Shown here in pieces: positions 24,790-36,990 of a stretch of 64,000 bases of DNA. The position numbers were made by a program, and so were the translations under genes. The stretch is from contig JAITYX010000141.1 of assembly GCA_021018815.1 (NCBI GenBank), forward strand, positions 496,001-560,000, written 5' to 3'. Position 1 is the stretch's first letter. Every line of letters begins with the position of its first letter. The notes below the pieces were generated by a model. It was not told where the DNA came from. It saw only the letters and a list, made by a program, of their open reading frames with translations, and did not search any database. This DNA is from Talinum fruticosum (taxonomy: Eukaryota > Streptophyta > Magnoliopsida > Caryophyllales > Talinaceae).

Positions 24790-26000
24790 GTAGGCTAATT
24801 TTCATCCTTGGGCCCAACTCCAACTCCCTTCGAGTGTCACTATTGCACAGGAGTTAAGTGAAAGGAGGATCTTGTTTGAAGGTCCCTTTGGGTTTTGTTG
24901 GTATCTTGGTGAGAGAGTCACACCTCAAATGCGGGTCAACACGTGGCCTCTATTTGTTCCAGTCGATCCACCCCATACCATCTTCTACCTTCGCTCCTTT
25001 CCTCAAAATGAACAACATGCTCGCTATCGTCAGGTATCTTTATACCTCATTCTTAAACTTGTACACATCCTATGCTCACCATACGGGCGGATTATGACTC
25101 AACCGATGAGTTCCCACCTTTTCCCATCATAGTTGAATTTCTTGCATGGAAATTAACTTCACAGCTTCAGCAGCTTACACCGACGGACATCCATATTCCA
25201 AGCCTTGACATGGATGTTACTTAACCCGGGGAATCTCATCATTATGTAAGAATTCCTAAAATCCCCGAGAAAGAATGTGTTGGGCATCTTTTCCTTAAGA
25301 ATTGGCAAGGGGTAAGAGTTTCATGCTCTTTACTTTTAGTTGTATGCTAAAAGTATTTTTCTAATACCATAGGATAAATTTTGTAGTATCTACAGAGAAC
25401 AGTCTCGGACCATGTCTATCAACCTTTAATATGCTCTTCTGGGAATCCAAAATTTCCTTACTAGGAGATCTCTCCCATCCTTCCGGGTAAGTTTCCAGTT
25501 AGTGGATTGTTAACTTTATTGAGCTTTTAGTAAGTGTGCTAATTACTCTTTTATTCTTGTAGAGGTATTGATTTAGAGCACCTCCCTCCGAGAGTCTTCC
25601 TGGTGGACCCGGGCACAAACACATCTATCCGACGAACATGAACCTTCTCGTAGTACTCGCTAGACAAGGTACTTCACGACGTTCTTCATGGCGTGCACAT
25701 CATCGGAGTGCTTCCAAGGCAGGGCCTAGTGCTTCAGTGCGGGGCCTAGCTTTTAAGAGTAGAGCTTGGATATCTTGTCCCTTCGAGCTTTCGATCATCA
25801 TGGAAATCCTCTTTATTTCCCTCGGGGCTTCGTACAGCGGGCCATCCCATGGAGCATCCCAATCTTGGGACTACAGAGGTAGCTCCTATCAAGGTGATGA
25901 AGGTGGTCGGGTTTCTACATCCATCTTGGAGGACTTCGGGAACTATATCTTCAACAATGCTTTTGATGGCGATGAACAGTAGATCCTTTGTTGCTTCGAT
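24790..26000 (+). pseudogene. Unrecognised antisense, apparently spliced frame(s) inside element AB
   Basis: Plus-strand coding-like blocks run opposite to the retrotransposon. One reads FEGPFGFCWYLGERVTPQ, then WPLFVPVDPPHTIFYLRSFP, ending at CAG/GTATCT (25031). A second reads DSTDEFPPFPIIVEFLAWKL, ending before GTAAGAG (25310). Others end before GTAAGTTT (25489) or begin after TGTAG (25561, GIDLEHLPPRVFLVDPGT). Exons with donor-like ends suggest an intron-containing gene. Stops occur inside (TAA near 25222). I do not recognise a family. It may be another part of the antisense gene at 26.6-28.1 kb or a second captured gene. Confidence 0.4.
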
Positions 26001-26436
26001 GTTGATGATTAGGGAGTCCCTTATAGGGTGTTATTGTTTGTTTAATATTTGCGTTGTAATGGTGTGACTCCAAAGCAATGGGATGAAATGCAAGATGACT
26101 CAATTCTAAGAAATGTTTTCTTTTATTTAACATAATGCAAAAAAACAGGAAAAATTAGAAAGACAAATCGAAAAAAAATTGCACTAGCCCTCATTCCCCC
26201 AAAAGAAAATAATAAAAATAAAATGGAAAATCTTAAGTACATGGTCCAAAAAAGAGTAATACGGTATTGACACAATGGGTCAGGGCGAGAAAGGAATATG
26301 GCCTAAGGAGTGCTCGGGCTGAAGAAAAACAAGCGGGACCATGGCTATGGTCGGTGCCCGCCACCCGTGAAGTCTAGGGTGCTGGTGAATTGGAGTAATT
26401 GAGGTGCAGTAGGACTCTAAAGCTCTAGAAAGCTCC

Positions 26437-26445
26437 TATAAATAG
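26437..26445 (+). promoter_or_regulatory. TATA box upstream of the antisense frame
   Basis: TATAAATAG lies about 150 bp upstream of the start of plant-mobile-domain-like coding on the plus strand. It would give the antisense gene its own promoter, independent of the LTRs. Proposed from sequence alone. Confidence 0.4.
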
Positions 26446-26589
26446 GATCCATGCCGCTGAAAAAAATGTGTCTTACGCAAAAAACCTATGTGAATCAAAC
26501 TAAAAAATTCCGTGTCTCCCATTCTTTTCCCAAAAATAATGAACTTCATGAGTGACCTATCTCAGTAGATGCATGAGGGGGTAAGTAGT

Positions 26590-28096
26590 ACGGAAAGATC
26601 CGGGTTATCAAATTATGGGCTGAATACGCTATTCAGCCTTCGCCAATCGAAGGTCTATTGGACTTTCTTAAGGGTTACTTGTGGCCTTTTGGGATCCTCA
26701 CTATCACGTCTTCAGGTTTGGGGATAAGGAACTGTGCCCCTATCTCGAAGAATTTGATGCCATACTAGGTTGTCAAACACGTGCGAAACTAGTTTTACCC
26801 AAGTCTTTTGAAAATCCCCGCGAGACTTACAAGTACCTGCTGAAACCGAGCAATAAAAATTTAGGGTGGATTCTTATTAGAAATCAGGTAAATCTGAACA
26901 ACCTCGATGAAACACTATCGACACATGTTCGCCTATTTTGAAGCGATTAGGATCCCTAGGTGACGAGCTATTATACCTGTCCGATAGGTGGATTCCTACT
27001 GGTAGGAGGTCGCGGGGATATGCTATTGAGTTTAATTGAGCGGTTAGAGAATTATTGTTCTCTAACACCACTAATAGTTGCTTGAGACGATCATAGGCTT
27101 CAATCGGGTCGAGGGAAATTCGAGGAAGACTTCTTTGGGAGCCCCTGTTGCAGCGAGATAAGCAAATAACCACCGATGAGACCAAATGGTGTAAGCTGGT
27201 CGGTGGCGCCGGCCATAGGACGATAGTCCAGTGTCGCAGAGGCTAAGTTGCCTCCGGCTCATGTCGAAAGTCTTGGGTTTTTGGCTCCTTTTGTTTTTTC
27301 GCCTTTTTTTATTATTTTTGCTTCGTTGGCCCTAAAAGATTAAATTTTTACCGTGCAAGACACTTATTATTATTTTGATTTCGCATATGTGATGTGCAGA
27401 TCTGGTTAATGGAGCACGTAAAGCTAATCCGGGCTCTCGCGAAACCGATGTGTACTTAGCAAGTACACTTTTGTCGCGAAAGCGGGAAGAGGTGGTAACT
27501 AATCACCCGACTTCTTGGTGGGAGGAGTACCTCAGGAATCATAGTAATGATATAGCGTGGTACGTTGTGCACTCGGAAAGTGTCCCAATTTAGGACACAT
27601 ACCTTGCAACATCCCTTTGTAAGCTTGCTCGGGCCTAGGAGGCGTACCTACTACTTCCCTAACCGTGTTGCGCCAAATGGGAAGAGAGAAAATAATTCAT
27701 TTGTTGGACTGTATTTGGCCCGCTACCTTTGAATTATTCAAAACAAAATCGTGGCCTGAATACTCGGATGAACCTGCCAAAGTTGTTGACACCGTCAGGC
27801 AAACCGAATACTTCGTATCTACCCATTATCCGGAGTGGATAATAGAAATAGATCCCCAATGGCGTAAGGCACCGAGAGCCAGAGAGATGGATCCTAAAAA
27901 AGTTGTCCTCGCTGCTACTCCTCTCCAATTTCACGAAATAAGCCCTCGGGTGGCTGAACTCGTTCACCGGAGAGAGGTCGAAGCCAAAGGAGCTAAAGAG
28001 AAGAGGACTCGAAGAATCAAGGAATTGAAGAAAAACACTCAGGATGACGAGGCTGAGTCTATTGACTCCAAAGGAAAGAAAGTAAAGACAGAGTAG
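26590..28096 (+). pseudogene. Plant mobile domain (PMD)-like antisense ORF of the Tat element
   Basis: Plus frame blocks, opposite to gag-pol: KLWAEYAIQPSPIEGLLDFL (about 26605-26665), then after a frameshift near 26685 FWDPHYHVFRFGDKELCPYL and EEFDAILG. This is the pattern (DPxxHxFxFxxxELxPxLEEF) of the PMD family found in plant transposons and in MAIN-type proteins. A block reading YLASTLLSRKREEVV lies near 27456. The last open frame, 27665-28096, begins LRQMGREKIIHLLD. It has the Trp-rich WPATFELFKTKSWPEY and a basic tail (EAKGAKEKRTRRIKELKKN) ending at TAG. Antisense extra ORFs near the 3' end are known in some Tat-lineage elements. The frame is broken at least twice. Confidence 0.6.
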
Positions 28097-28165
28097 GGCT
28101 TAGAATTTTTTAGATAGGATAAAATAAAAGAGGAGGATTAGTCTTGCCACTTTAAAATAGATTTA

Positions 28166-28166
<1 letters not shown>

Positions 28167-28223
<57 letters not shown>
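28167..28223 (+). repeat. (ATT)n microsatellite
   Basis: About 19 uninterrupted ATT units just after the antisense frame's stop codon. Confidence 0.97.
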
Positions 28224-28837
28224 TACAAGTAGTGTGCTTGTATTGATTTTCTTTTATTAGCTATGTGTTCGGGTAAGTAGTAGGCTTACCTTTTATTAAA
28301 TAAAAGTAAGTATTATTTTATACTTTTACATTTTATCACTCACCTTGAGGTAAAATAAATTGGACCGCCTAATTGAGCTCTCCAAAAATAAGAAAACCAT
28401 CTAATTGGACGGTTAATAATAAATTACAAAGTGAAAAAGAGGGAAAAATCGGCCCGGCCAGCCCACCATTGTCCGGGTGGTGGCCGGCGCCCGACATGGC
28501 ATGGCCTAGTTGGGCCGATCTCGGCTCGTTGTCTAGAGTCGTGCTAGATGTAGCACTTCTTCAACTTATACAAATTCTTGTATTGAAAATTTCCTCTCCA
28601 TCCAAATCATTCAATTTCGCCACTCCACCTGGTAAAATCGACTAAGTATAAATGAGCCTTGCCAATTGGGTCTAAATTTACCTCGTGGATCCCGAATCGG
28701 CGCTCTTATGTCCTTGAGGAATAAATCTCCAATTTATAGATTTTGAGGCTTAACTTTCTTGTTAAATGCCCTGGATATATGCTTTTGGCATATTTGGACA
28801 TTGTGCAGGGTGTTAAGGCGCCTCTCATCTAGTAGTA
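28224..28837. other. Spacer between the antisense ORF and integrase in element AB
   Basis: Nothing recognised except, next to 28838, minus-strand sequence that continues the integrase C-terminus in broken frames. Confidence 0.45.
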
Positions 28838-29672
28838 CTAACTCTTCATAGCGTGTACTAGCCTACTTTGCTTTTGGAATCGGCTTTCAGCAATAATTTT
28901 TAATGAAGGAATTGTAATTTCTATTGGAAAGACTGCTTCCATCCCATAAACTAGAGAGTAAGGTGTTGCTCTCATAGAGGTTCTAATAGATGTTCGAAAG
29001 CCCCATAAAGCAAAAGGTAGCTTATTGAGCCAATCCTTATAATTGACTGCCATTTTCTCAACTATTTTACAAATGTTCTTATTGGTGGTCTCGATCGCTC
29101 CATTGGTATGAGGACGGTAGGGAGAAGATTTATGGTGCTGGATCTTGTACTTGTCCAACAAGTCTGCTACCTCCTTAAAATGACTACCATGATCACTAAT
29201 TTACTCATGGGGCACCCCATAACGGTAGATGATATTCCGCGTAATGAACTTGGCTACTGTTTTGACATCAAAGTTGCATAAGAGGCTGCCTCTAAACATT
29301 TTTGTGAAATAGTTACTTGCTACTAACACGAATTCATGACCACCCGTTCCTTTAGAGGTCACCTTGCCAATGATGTCTATTCCCCAAACCAAGAATGGCC
29401 AGGGTGAAGCTAATGTTGTGAGGAAATATGGCGGTTGGTGTTGTAAATTTGCATACACTTAACATTTATGGCATTTTCTAACAAACTCATGATAGTCTCG
29501 CCACCATGGTCGACCCAGTAATATCCGAGTCTCCGAATCTTCCGAACCAACATCTTACCATTCATATGGGGTCCATACTCCCCACCATGAATCTCATCCA
29601 TGATGCTCTTTCTTGTAAAGTTGCCCTTGATTAATGAAGAATTGGGCATCCAACATATTGACGAGCATTGAA
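28838..29672 (-). pseudogene. Integrase of element AB
   Basis: Minus frames at 29410-29685, 29201-29458 and 28838-29161 are consecutive pieces of one integrase. The zinc-binding part reads EIHGGEYGPHMNGKMLVRKI, then YYW and NVKCMQI; its second-last Cys region has changed (ENAINVKC). The core begins PWPFLVWGIDIIGK, whose Asp is the first of the D,D-35-E triad. It ends HHKSSPYRPHTNGAIETTNK, which holds the Glu, and ATPYSLVYGMEAVFPIEI, a Tat/Ogre hallmark. A stop (29202) and a frame change break it. It integrates the cDNA in living relatives; this copy is dead. Confidence 0.88.
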
Positions 29673-32158
29673 TGTAACGCCCCAATCACCATTACTTAAT
29701 AATCCCTAATTAGAGAATATTAGGTAGGGTCGCAGTGGAAGTCGAAATTGACGATCGAAGTCGTTACCTCCGTCCTAAGAATAGGACCAGGCTAAGTGAG
29801 TAAAATAAAATACCATTTACATTTGTAAATGTAACATGTTGTTTGGATCCCGATAACGATAAGTATTTGCACCTCAAGTTGTTAAGCTACATATCATGTT
29901 TAAACAAGACCTAAAATATAATTTAGTGGCTTGCTTGCATATACTTTAATACAAACTCACCTACTTGTTTAACATGATATATTGCGCAAAATCTAATGAT
30001 TTCCCAATTGACTCCAAGCCACGATTGAGGTGAAATCACCGTGAGCATCTAGACACCTTCGGAACCATAAACATAACTTGTCCAGCTATGTCTTGCCTTC
30101 GTCGGACTTGGTAGACAATTGATTGTTCACCGATGCATTCCCTAGAACAAAAACAATAAAATATTTTGAAGAATGAGTCGAAACTCGATACGAACATTCC
30201 TGTATAGTCAAATAATTTTGAACACCTTGATTGAGCGCGCTCATTTCAATTCATTTTAGTTTGAAATAAGGGGGAGAGAATATGAGTAAAACTTGATTGC
30301 CGGTTATTACTTGAAAGTGGAACCCCTTGATAATTGATACGATCTTTGAATAAGGTGCACACCTCCCGGGCCAGCCGAGAACCCGAGTTGAAGCCGCGCG
30401 GTGGAATTGAAGGGCATAAGCCCCGATAATTGATAATTGATAATTGAGCGGGGACCACTTAATTAGGTGACAAAACTTGATTTGCAAATGATTCATTATT
30501 AGTTATTTATATAAGAAATGTTGAAATTTGTTGAAATATGTGAATTTTCGAAGGGTACAGTGCAATGAACGTACTTGAATTCAAAATATTTTCCTCCCCT
30601 TTAAGAGATATTAATTTAGCGGCTTGCCGACGACGAGAGTAGCCTCGCTGCTGATCCAAATATGTCTTTATTATTAATGATTAAATTAAGTTTCATTGCA
30701 ATATTGTTGATAATTAAATTCACATACAAGCCTATAATTCTCTTCGAAAAAGTGGTTAAGCTAGTTTAATTGATTCTCACAAAATCGTAATTTGTTAATT
30801 TACTTAAATCAAAATATTTTTATTTTGAAAATTGCAACTTGTTCAACATACAAAAAATATGATTCTAACTTCCCAACCGCTATTGGAACTCGCTTAATCA
30901 TATCAAACTTAAACATTGTTTCCGATCCTTGTCATTAACTCCTTTTTCACCTAGCATCAATTCTCAACTTAACTAACCAACCCAAATTAACATATAAATG
31001 CTCTTCAACTCAACCCTTTTTGCAACTTTAGACCTAGGTGTAACTTACTTCGTTCAACAAAACTTATATTTCCTTCAAACAAATTCACATCCAAGAATAA
31101 TATGAGATAGCTAAATTTACACAAGTTTATAGTACAACACTTCATCACCATTCCATAAATAAATTAATTAATTCGCTCAAAATCCATATATCCCACAAAA
31201 CATCACTTTAAGATTATTTGCATCCTTAACATAATTCACCTCCACATATACAATTACATATACTAAATCCAAAATTTATATCGAAACATCTTCAATTCAC
31301 CATACTAAATCCCAATTTAACAACATCAATAACAATTATACACTCCCTTTATTCAACTAATCCACCATGAACACCAAATCACAACTACTTACATCAATTC
31401 GAATTTCTACAGTCAACTTTTGAATTTATATCATAAACGCCTTTTTAAACCCATATAATTCAATTGTTAACTAAAATCAATAAGAAAATAATGGAAGGAG
31501 ATAAAATTGGGTTTAGGGTTTTCACCTTGAAGGTCCAAAAATTGATCCCCAAAAGGAGGGGTGGGTCGGTGGTGGTGTGACCGAGCTCCGGCGAGCTCCT
31601 AGTGGCACCGACGACCGATTCCGGCCGGTGGGTGGTGATTGCTGTGGCCGGGCAGAGGTGGGGCAGCAGGCAGGGCCAGTAGGCGCACGAGAGCGAGAGA
31701 GAGTAAGAGCGAGAGGGAGATATGCCTTCCGGGCGGCAGCAGAACGAGAGATGCCAGGCGGGGAGGGGAAGCGAGAGAACGGGAGAGAGAGAGAGGAGTT
31801 TGAGGGAATGAAAATGCCCGATAACTTGAAGCTGCTTGTTTTTATCTTTAGTATTATACTTTTTTTTGATGAAAAATCCAGAAGTTTAATTCTGGATTTT
31901 TCTCACTAAAAATTTTGATTTCTCATTTCTATTTTTTTTATTTAATTTTATATATCTTATTTATATTTATATTTTTATTATTATTATTTTTTAAGCTTGG
32001 GTTATCAATTTATTTTAAGAAAATATACACTAATAATATCACACCTATCTTTCCTAACTTATAATTTAATCTTTTATTTTGTGTAAATTTATTACGTACT
32101 ATTTATTCATTTTTGTTTTTTTAATAACCTTATGAGCATGTACTTTCACATTTATGTT

Positions 32159-32197
<39 letters not shown>

Positions 32198-32397
32198 AAT
32201 TTCTAAATTTATATTTTAAACATATATATAGATTTACAATTGTTATTATAAAATTTTTATTTGAGGCCACTTCGTCGCCTTAGCCGCATAACACACATAA
32301 AAAGTAATTTAAATATCGAATTGAAGTGCGTGCGCTTGATTATATAATTTTTGTAATTAGTAAAATAAATAATGTGATTTAGGGTCGGGTTGTTACA
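29673..32397. mobile_element. Solo-LTR-like insertion of 2725 bp with TTGAA target duplication
   Basis: The element begins TGTAACGCCCC and ends GGGTCGGGTTGTTACA. It therefore has TG...CA ends with the inverted TGTAAC of many plant Gypsy LTRs (Tekay/Del-like style). The 5-bp duplication TTGAA is exact at 29668-29672 and 32398-32402. Removing it joins the RNase H and integrase segments of AB. No gag-pol coding, primer binding site or polypurine tract lies inside, so a solo LTR left by LTR-LTR recombination is the simplest reading. A purine-rich leader-like segment lies at 31680-31810. Confidence 0.87.
32161..32195 (+). repeat. (AT)n microsatellite
   Basis: About 17 AT units inside the solo-LTR-like insertion. 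Confidence 0.95.
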
Positions 32398-34240
32398 TTG
32401 AATGAATTCCGTTAGGGATGTTGATTACGGATGCTAATTTAGCTAATGCATCCGCGAATTGGTTGTCATTCCTAGGAAGGTAGGTGAAAGAGATGTTCTC
32501 AAAACGTTTGGATAGTTCTATCGGACATGCTTGGTAGAGTGCCAAGGCTTCACTACATACCTTCCATCTTTGCGAAATCTGATTAATGATAAGACTGGAG
32601 TCATCAAAAACCCCGATATTCTTGACCCAGATCATCGTAGCAGCCTTCACATCCTATGATGCAAGGTTAGTACTCGTGGTGTTGTTGGTGACTTCGAAGT
32701 CTAATTTGATTAAAATGGGAGTATGTGCTCCCTCCGGTGAGACTAGAAGAATCCTTACTCCAAAGCCCTTCGAAGAAGTGCCATCAAAGTACATTGTCCA
32801 AACGTCCACCTCTACTTGTAAGATATCTTCATCCGAAAAGTCAAGGTGTTTGGGTTGCCATTCAGGTATGGGTAGATCTCGCTAAGAATTCCGACACTAT
32901 CCTTCCTTTAATCACTTTTTGAGGGACATATTTGAGTTCGAATTTTAACAGCATGACAGTCCACCGTGATATCTTGCTCGCTGATGGTTGGTTGCTCAAG
33001 CATGTACTTAATGGGATCCATAGGTGATACCACATGTACCGTGTGGGCTAACATGTAGTGCCTAAGCTTCTTGGTAGCTCAAACTAATGGCAATGATGTC
33101 TTCTCTAGTGGCGTGTATCTAGTCTCATAATCTCGGAACTTCTTACTTAGGTAATAAATCAAACACTCCTCCTTTCCGTCTCATTGAGCTAGCATGGCAC
33201 CCATAGCTATTTCTATCATGGTGAGATACAAAAGTAAAGGTTTCCGTAGTTGGGGTGGAACTAGCACCGGAGGGTTAGCAAGGTATTCCTTAACCTTCTA
33301 GAATGCTTGTTGTCACTTGGTATCCCAAATGGGATCATATCCTTTCTTCAACTTCGGAAAATAGGTTCACAAACCATAGCCGCTTTTGATATGAAACGAC
33401 TTATGTACTCGTACACATCCTAGAAAAACCCATATCTCTTTTTCCGTGCTTGGCGGGGGATCTCTTGAATGGCTTTGATCTTGGATGGATAATTTCAATT
33501 CCTCTAAGACTCACAACATAACCTAATAGTTTGCCTAAGGTTACCCCAAAGGTACACTTTTGAGTGTTAAGGCCCATGTTATATTTTTGAGTCTTTGGAA
33601 GAATTTCCTTAGGCTAGGTAGGTGCCCTGTCCTATCTTTAGACTTTATGATCTTGTCATCCATATAAAATTCAGCTTCTTTGTAGATCATGTCATGCAAT
33701 AAAGTTGTAGTTGTCCTCCGGTACATTGCAACGACGTTCTTAAGCCTAAATGGCATCACCATGTAACATTATGTCCCCCATTGAGTGATGAAGGTCGTTT
33801 TTTCTATGTCCTCTTTAGCCATCTTCACTGATTATACCCAGCGTAGCCATCCATGAACGAAAATAATGTATGACCTGCTGTGTTATCTATAAGAATGCCG
33901 ATATGAGGCAACGGGAAATCGTCTTTAGGATCGGCCTTATTAAGATCTCTGAAGTTGACACATATGCGAACCTCGCTGTATTTCTTTGGAACCGATACTA
34001 TATTTGTTGCCCATTAGGATAATGAACTACGTTCATGAACCCATCCTCTAACCGCTTCGAACATCTTCCTTAATCTTCAATTCCCATTCAGGTTTCATCC
34101 TTCTCAATTTCCGCTTAACCGGCTTGGCATCTTCGTAAAGTGGAATTTTATGTTTCGCTATACTTGGATCTATACCCGACATGTCTTTATATGACCATGC
34201 AAAGACATATGAATTCCATAAGGAGCGAAGTAAATTGCTT
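32398..34240 (-). pseudogene. Reverse transcriptase and RNase H of element AB
   Basis: The minus strand opens with AWSYKDMSGIDPSI and KPVKRKLRRMKPEWELKIKE (about 34210-34065), the RT start of Tat elements. Near 33960 it continues VNFRDLNKADPKDDFPLP. At 33541-33762 it reads MPFRLKNVVAMYRR, then EFYMDDKIIKS; YMDD is the polymerase catalytic motif. RNase H occupies the last part: DDSSLIINQI and FTYLPRNDNQFADALAKLAS (32393-32650) carry the typical DxxLxxxQ and NxxADALA motifs. Stops occur throughout. RT copies the element RNA and RNase H removes it. Confidence 0.9.
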
Positions 34241-35057
34241 CTACTATTCTGGATCTAGCGTTTTCCCGATCTTAACTTCCCGAGATTGATCAACTGATCA
34301 TTGATTAATTGTTACTATTTCCTCTATTATTGGTGAGAGATTTCATGATCTTCCATAGCTTTTATTAGTTCTTTGGGAATTTCTTGTTCATCATTAGAGA
34401 CAAAACAATTGAAAGCAAGAGGAGGCAAAGAGTAAGCGGAAAGGTTCATTTTATTGAATGAAGTAACAAGTACATCGGACTCGAAACCGAAGATACGTAA
34501 CTAGAAGTGAGAGAATTAGGAAAAGAACTAGAAATAACAAAGGAGGATAAAAATCCCTAGTACTAGACTCAAGAAGTGGATAAGCTCTTAGACTAACGGC
34601 GAATTCCTGGCCCTCCTTGATGTCAATCCAAGTGACACGCTTGAACCCTTCATTATCAACATCGGTGATGAATCCGGACAGATCAAACCGCAGGTGCGAC
34701 ATAGCTCGTGACAGCACCAAGACCGAATTCCCTTCTTGGCTATTCTCTTGTCCGAACGAGAAGACCAAAGAGATTATTTCCAACCAAGTTAGTCTAGTCC
34801 GATGTGGACTATCCCTCTTTGAAGAGGTAGGGTGCCTCTTTCTCCAGATATATAACAGATCATTGAAAATTTCCAAACTAGGTACCAGGATGCCCTTTTC
34901 CTTGATATAGTATGGCCCAGGAAAACCATAATAGGGAAGTCATCTCCTTCCTTTAACAACTCGTCCGTTTAGAGTATAGGGAAAGGGTTTGATAGAGAGG
35001 ACTATGTGAAGTGCAGTCCTCTTAGTTTGAATCACCCACTTAGCTTGGGCTATTTCT

Positions 35058-35843
35058 TTAGTAGTTGGTTGATAGCCCAAAGTTGTAGTTGTTAGTGGCT
35101 TCAAGGGGTGGAAAAATAGGGTGGTACGCGCTTCGGCTTACAACAAGACCTGGAAAGTACCCCTGCTTCCTAAGCATCGAATGGACGTTAGGGTTTTTAT
35201 AAGGATTGAAATTAAGAGGTGCTTCATTCCTTTCTAAGGTAGCGACGGTCTCAAATCCATATAGCTCCCCATCATTGGCATTGTGCCCGATCTCAACTAC
35301 GGATTCTTTAAAGGTAATAGTAGCACGTAGATTATCCCCGTTGACAGTTATAACTTGACCTTTGATGATCATCTTAACTTTTTGATGAAATGTAAAGGGC
35401 ACTCGCTCAATGGTCATGTAACCAAGGGTGTCCTAGGAGTAAATTTAATCGGCACTGGGATATCTAGGACTTGGAATTTGATGTTCCTTTCTACTAGCAC
35501 TATATTGATTGGCAAGGTCACTCGCTCCCAAGACTGTTCTTTTAGAATTGTCATAAGCTCGAAGATGGATAGTCCGTTAGAGAGTTGTTGCTCTCTAATT
35601 CCTAACCTTCCAGCAGTTCTCCAGGGACACACGTTTACTCGCCGATTCATTGTCTACTAAGGTTAAGGGAAAAAACTTGTTGATGCAAGTTATGGTTAAG
35701 TAAAGAGCATTATTGTGTGCAATGCCTTCTTCCGGGAGATCCTTTTGATCAAAGGTAATGGTTCCATCCCCACTCGTTAACCATCCTACCACTTCCTCTC
35801 GGTGTGGTTTCGGGAGAAACCTCGATCCTACCGAGTGCGTCAA
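35058..35843 (-). pseudogene. Protease region of element AB
   Basis: Minus frames read WRTAGRLGIREQQLSNGLSI (35414-35650), then TFHQKVKMIIKGQVITVNGD, ESVVEIGHNANDGELYGFET and RKQGYFPGL (35058-35417). The block matches plus-strand D sequence at 45960-46150 (FEIEHNANDKQLYAFKTI, EKDAYFPGL) and the segment between aspartic protease and RT in Ogre/Tat polyproteins. The word LTLVDNESASKRV (about 35650) fits a diverged DTGAS active site. Frames are broken. Confidence 0.7.
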
Positions 35844-36119
35844 TCAAATCCTTCCTATGTTTTTGGAAAGTAGATATTAGTTGCCTAATTGAGATATCAA
35901 ACTTTAATTTCTAGAGTTGTTTAAGGATTGGGTCTTCTGCTTTTGTAGCTTCGGGCTCTTTTAGGGCTTCCTGAGTCTATTGTTGACCCAAGGGGTGTAT
36001 TATGTCGTCAAGATCTAGTAAGGAATTGGATTGTTGGACCTTTAGATTCTCCCCAAAAGTCTTCTTCTTTTAAGGGTGGTGTGCTTCGAAGTTATCGTCG
36101 TTGTCATTACCGTTGTTTC

Positions 36120-36990
36120 TTATTTCATAAACATCCTCTTCATCACTTACCCATAGCCCATGGACTTCCGGATCTAAAGAAGGTAGGTTAAGAAGTGGTT
36201 TAGACTTGTCAATATCTTAGATAACAGACAAACGGGTCCCACTAACCTGGAGTGAGTTAAGTGAAAATAGCCAAGGTACCACTAAAAGGATTTTTATTGT
36301 TGCTTGGTTTTGGGCAGCCTTTGCTCTCCATCCGGTGAAGAAGTATGTGAAGCTCTCCCTCTCACCTTGTTTGATTAATTCCAAATCTATGAGGGTAACA
36401 GGCAGATTAGTGTTATAAGAGTATTAATGTAGGAACTCCTTGCACGGATCAGTCCAGCTTGGCGACCTTGTGTGGGTCAACCGCATTGTACCACTTTATT
36501 ACATCGGTATCGAAAGTCTAAGGGAAGATGATGTAGTAAGTGTATTATGGAATGTTCTTAAGAGTCGGTGCTCCTAAGAAGTTGCGAACGTGATGATGGG
36601 GATTCTCGGAACCTTTGAACTTGATATCGGGCATGGTAAACTTTAGAAGTAGTTTACTCTTAGGGATTAAAGTGAATCCCTTATGATCAAAGCAATGATT
36701 ACCGAACATGGATGACTCCCTTAACATCTGTTCTATCCGATCTACACGTAGATTAGGCCGAGGTTTGGATTCACGCTTGGGGATTCGTGTTTAGGACTAT
36801 TCGAATGAGACAAGCTAGGTGGAGCTGGAGGACCTAATCTCTCTCCTTTTCTCAAACGTTCAGCATCCTCATCTTTCTTACTATCCTCAATAGCCTTCAT
36901 AATAGTTTTAAGATGCCTTATTATGGATGATATCTTCTCATCTTGATCATTCATCCTGGTTTCCACCTTGGCTAAGTTCTCATTAAGCAA
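36120..36990 (-). pseudogene. Gag of element AB
   Basis: The N-terminal frame 36742-36990 (LAKVETRMNDQDEKISSIIR) looks coiled-coil. It is followed by 36545-36727 (GFTLIPKSKL, MPDIKFKGSENPHHHVRNF, TLKNIP). Near 36380-36290, ELIKQGERESFTYFFTGWRA matches the retrotransposon-gag box ENESFxxFxxxW. An acidic linker follows near 36130. It would form the particle core. Stops break the frame. It is closely related to the D gag at 20160 and 44297. Confidence 0.82.

Noticed and set aside
31577..31909. 110-codon frame rich in Arg, Glu and Gly
   Set aside because: Lies in the purine-rich part of the solo-LTR-like insertion; composition explains it.
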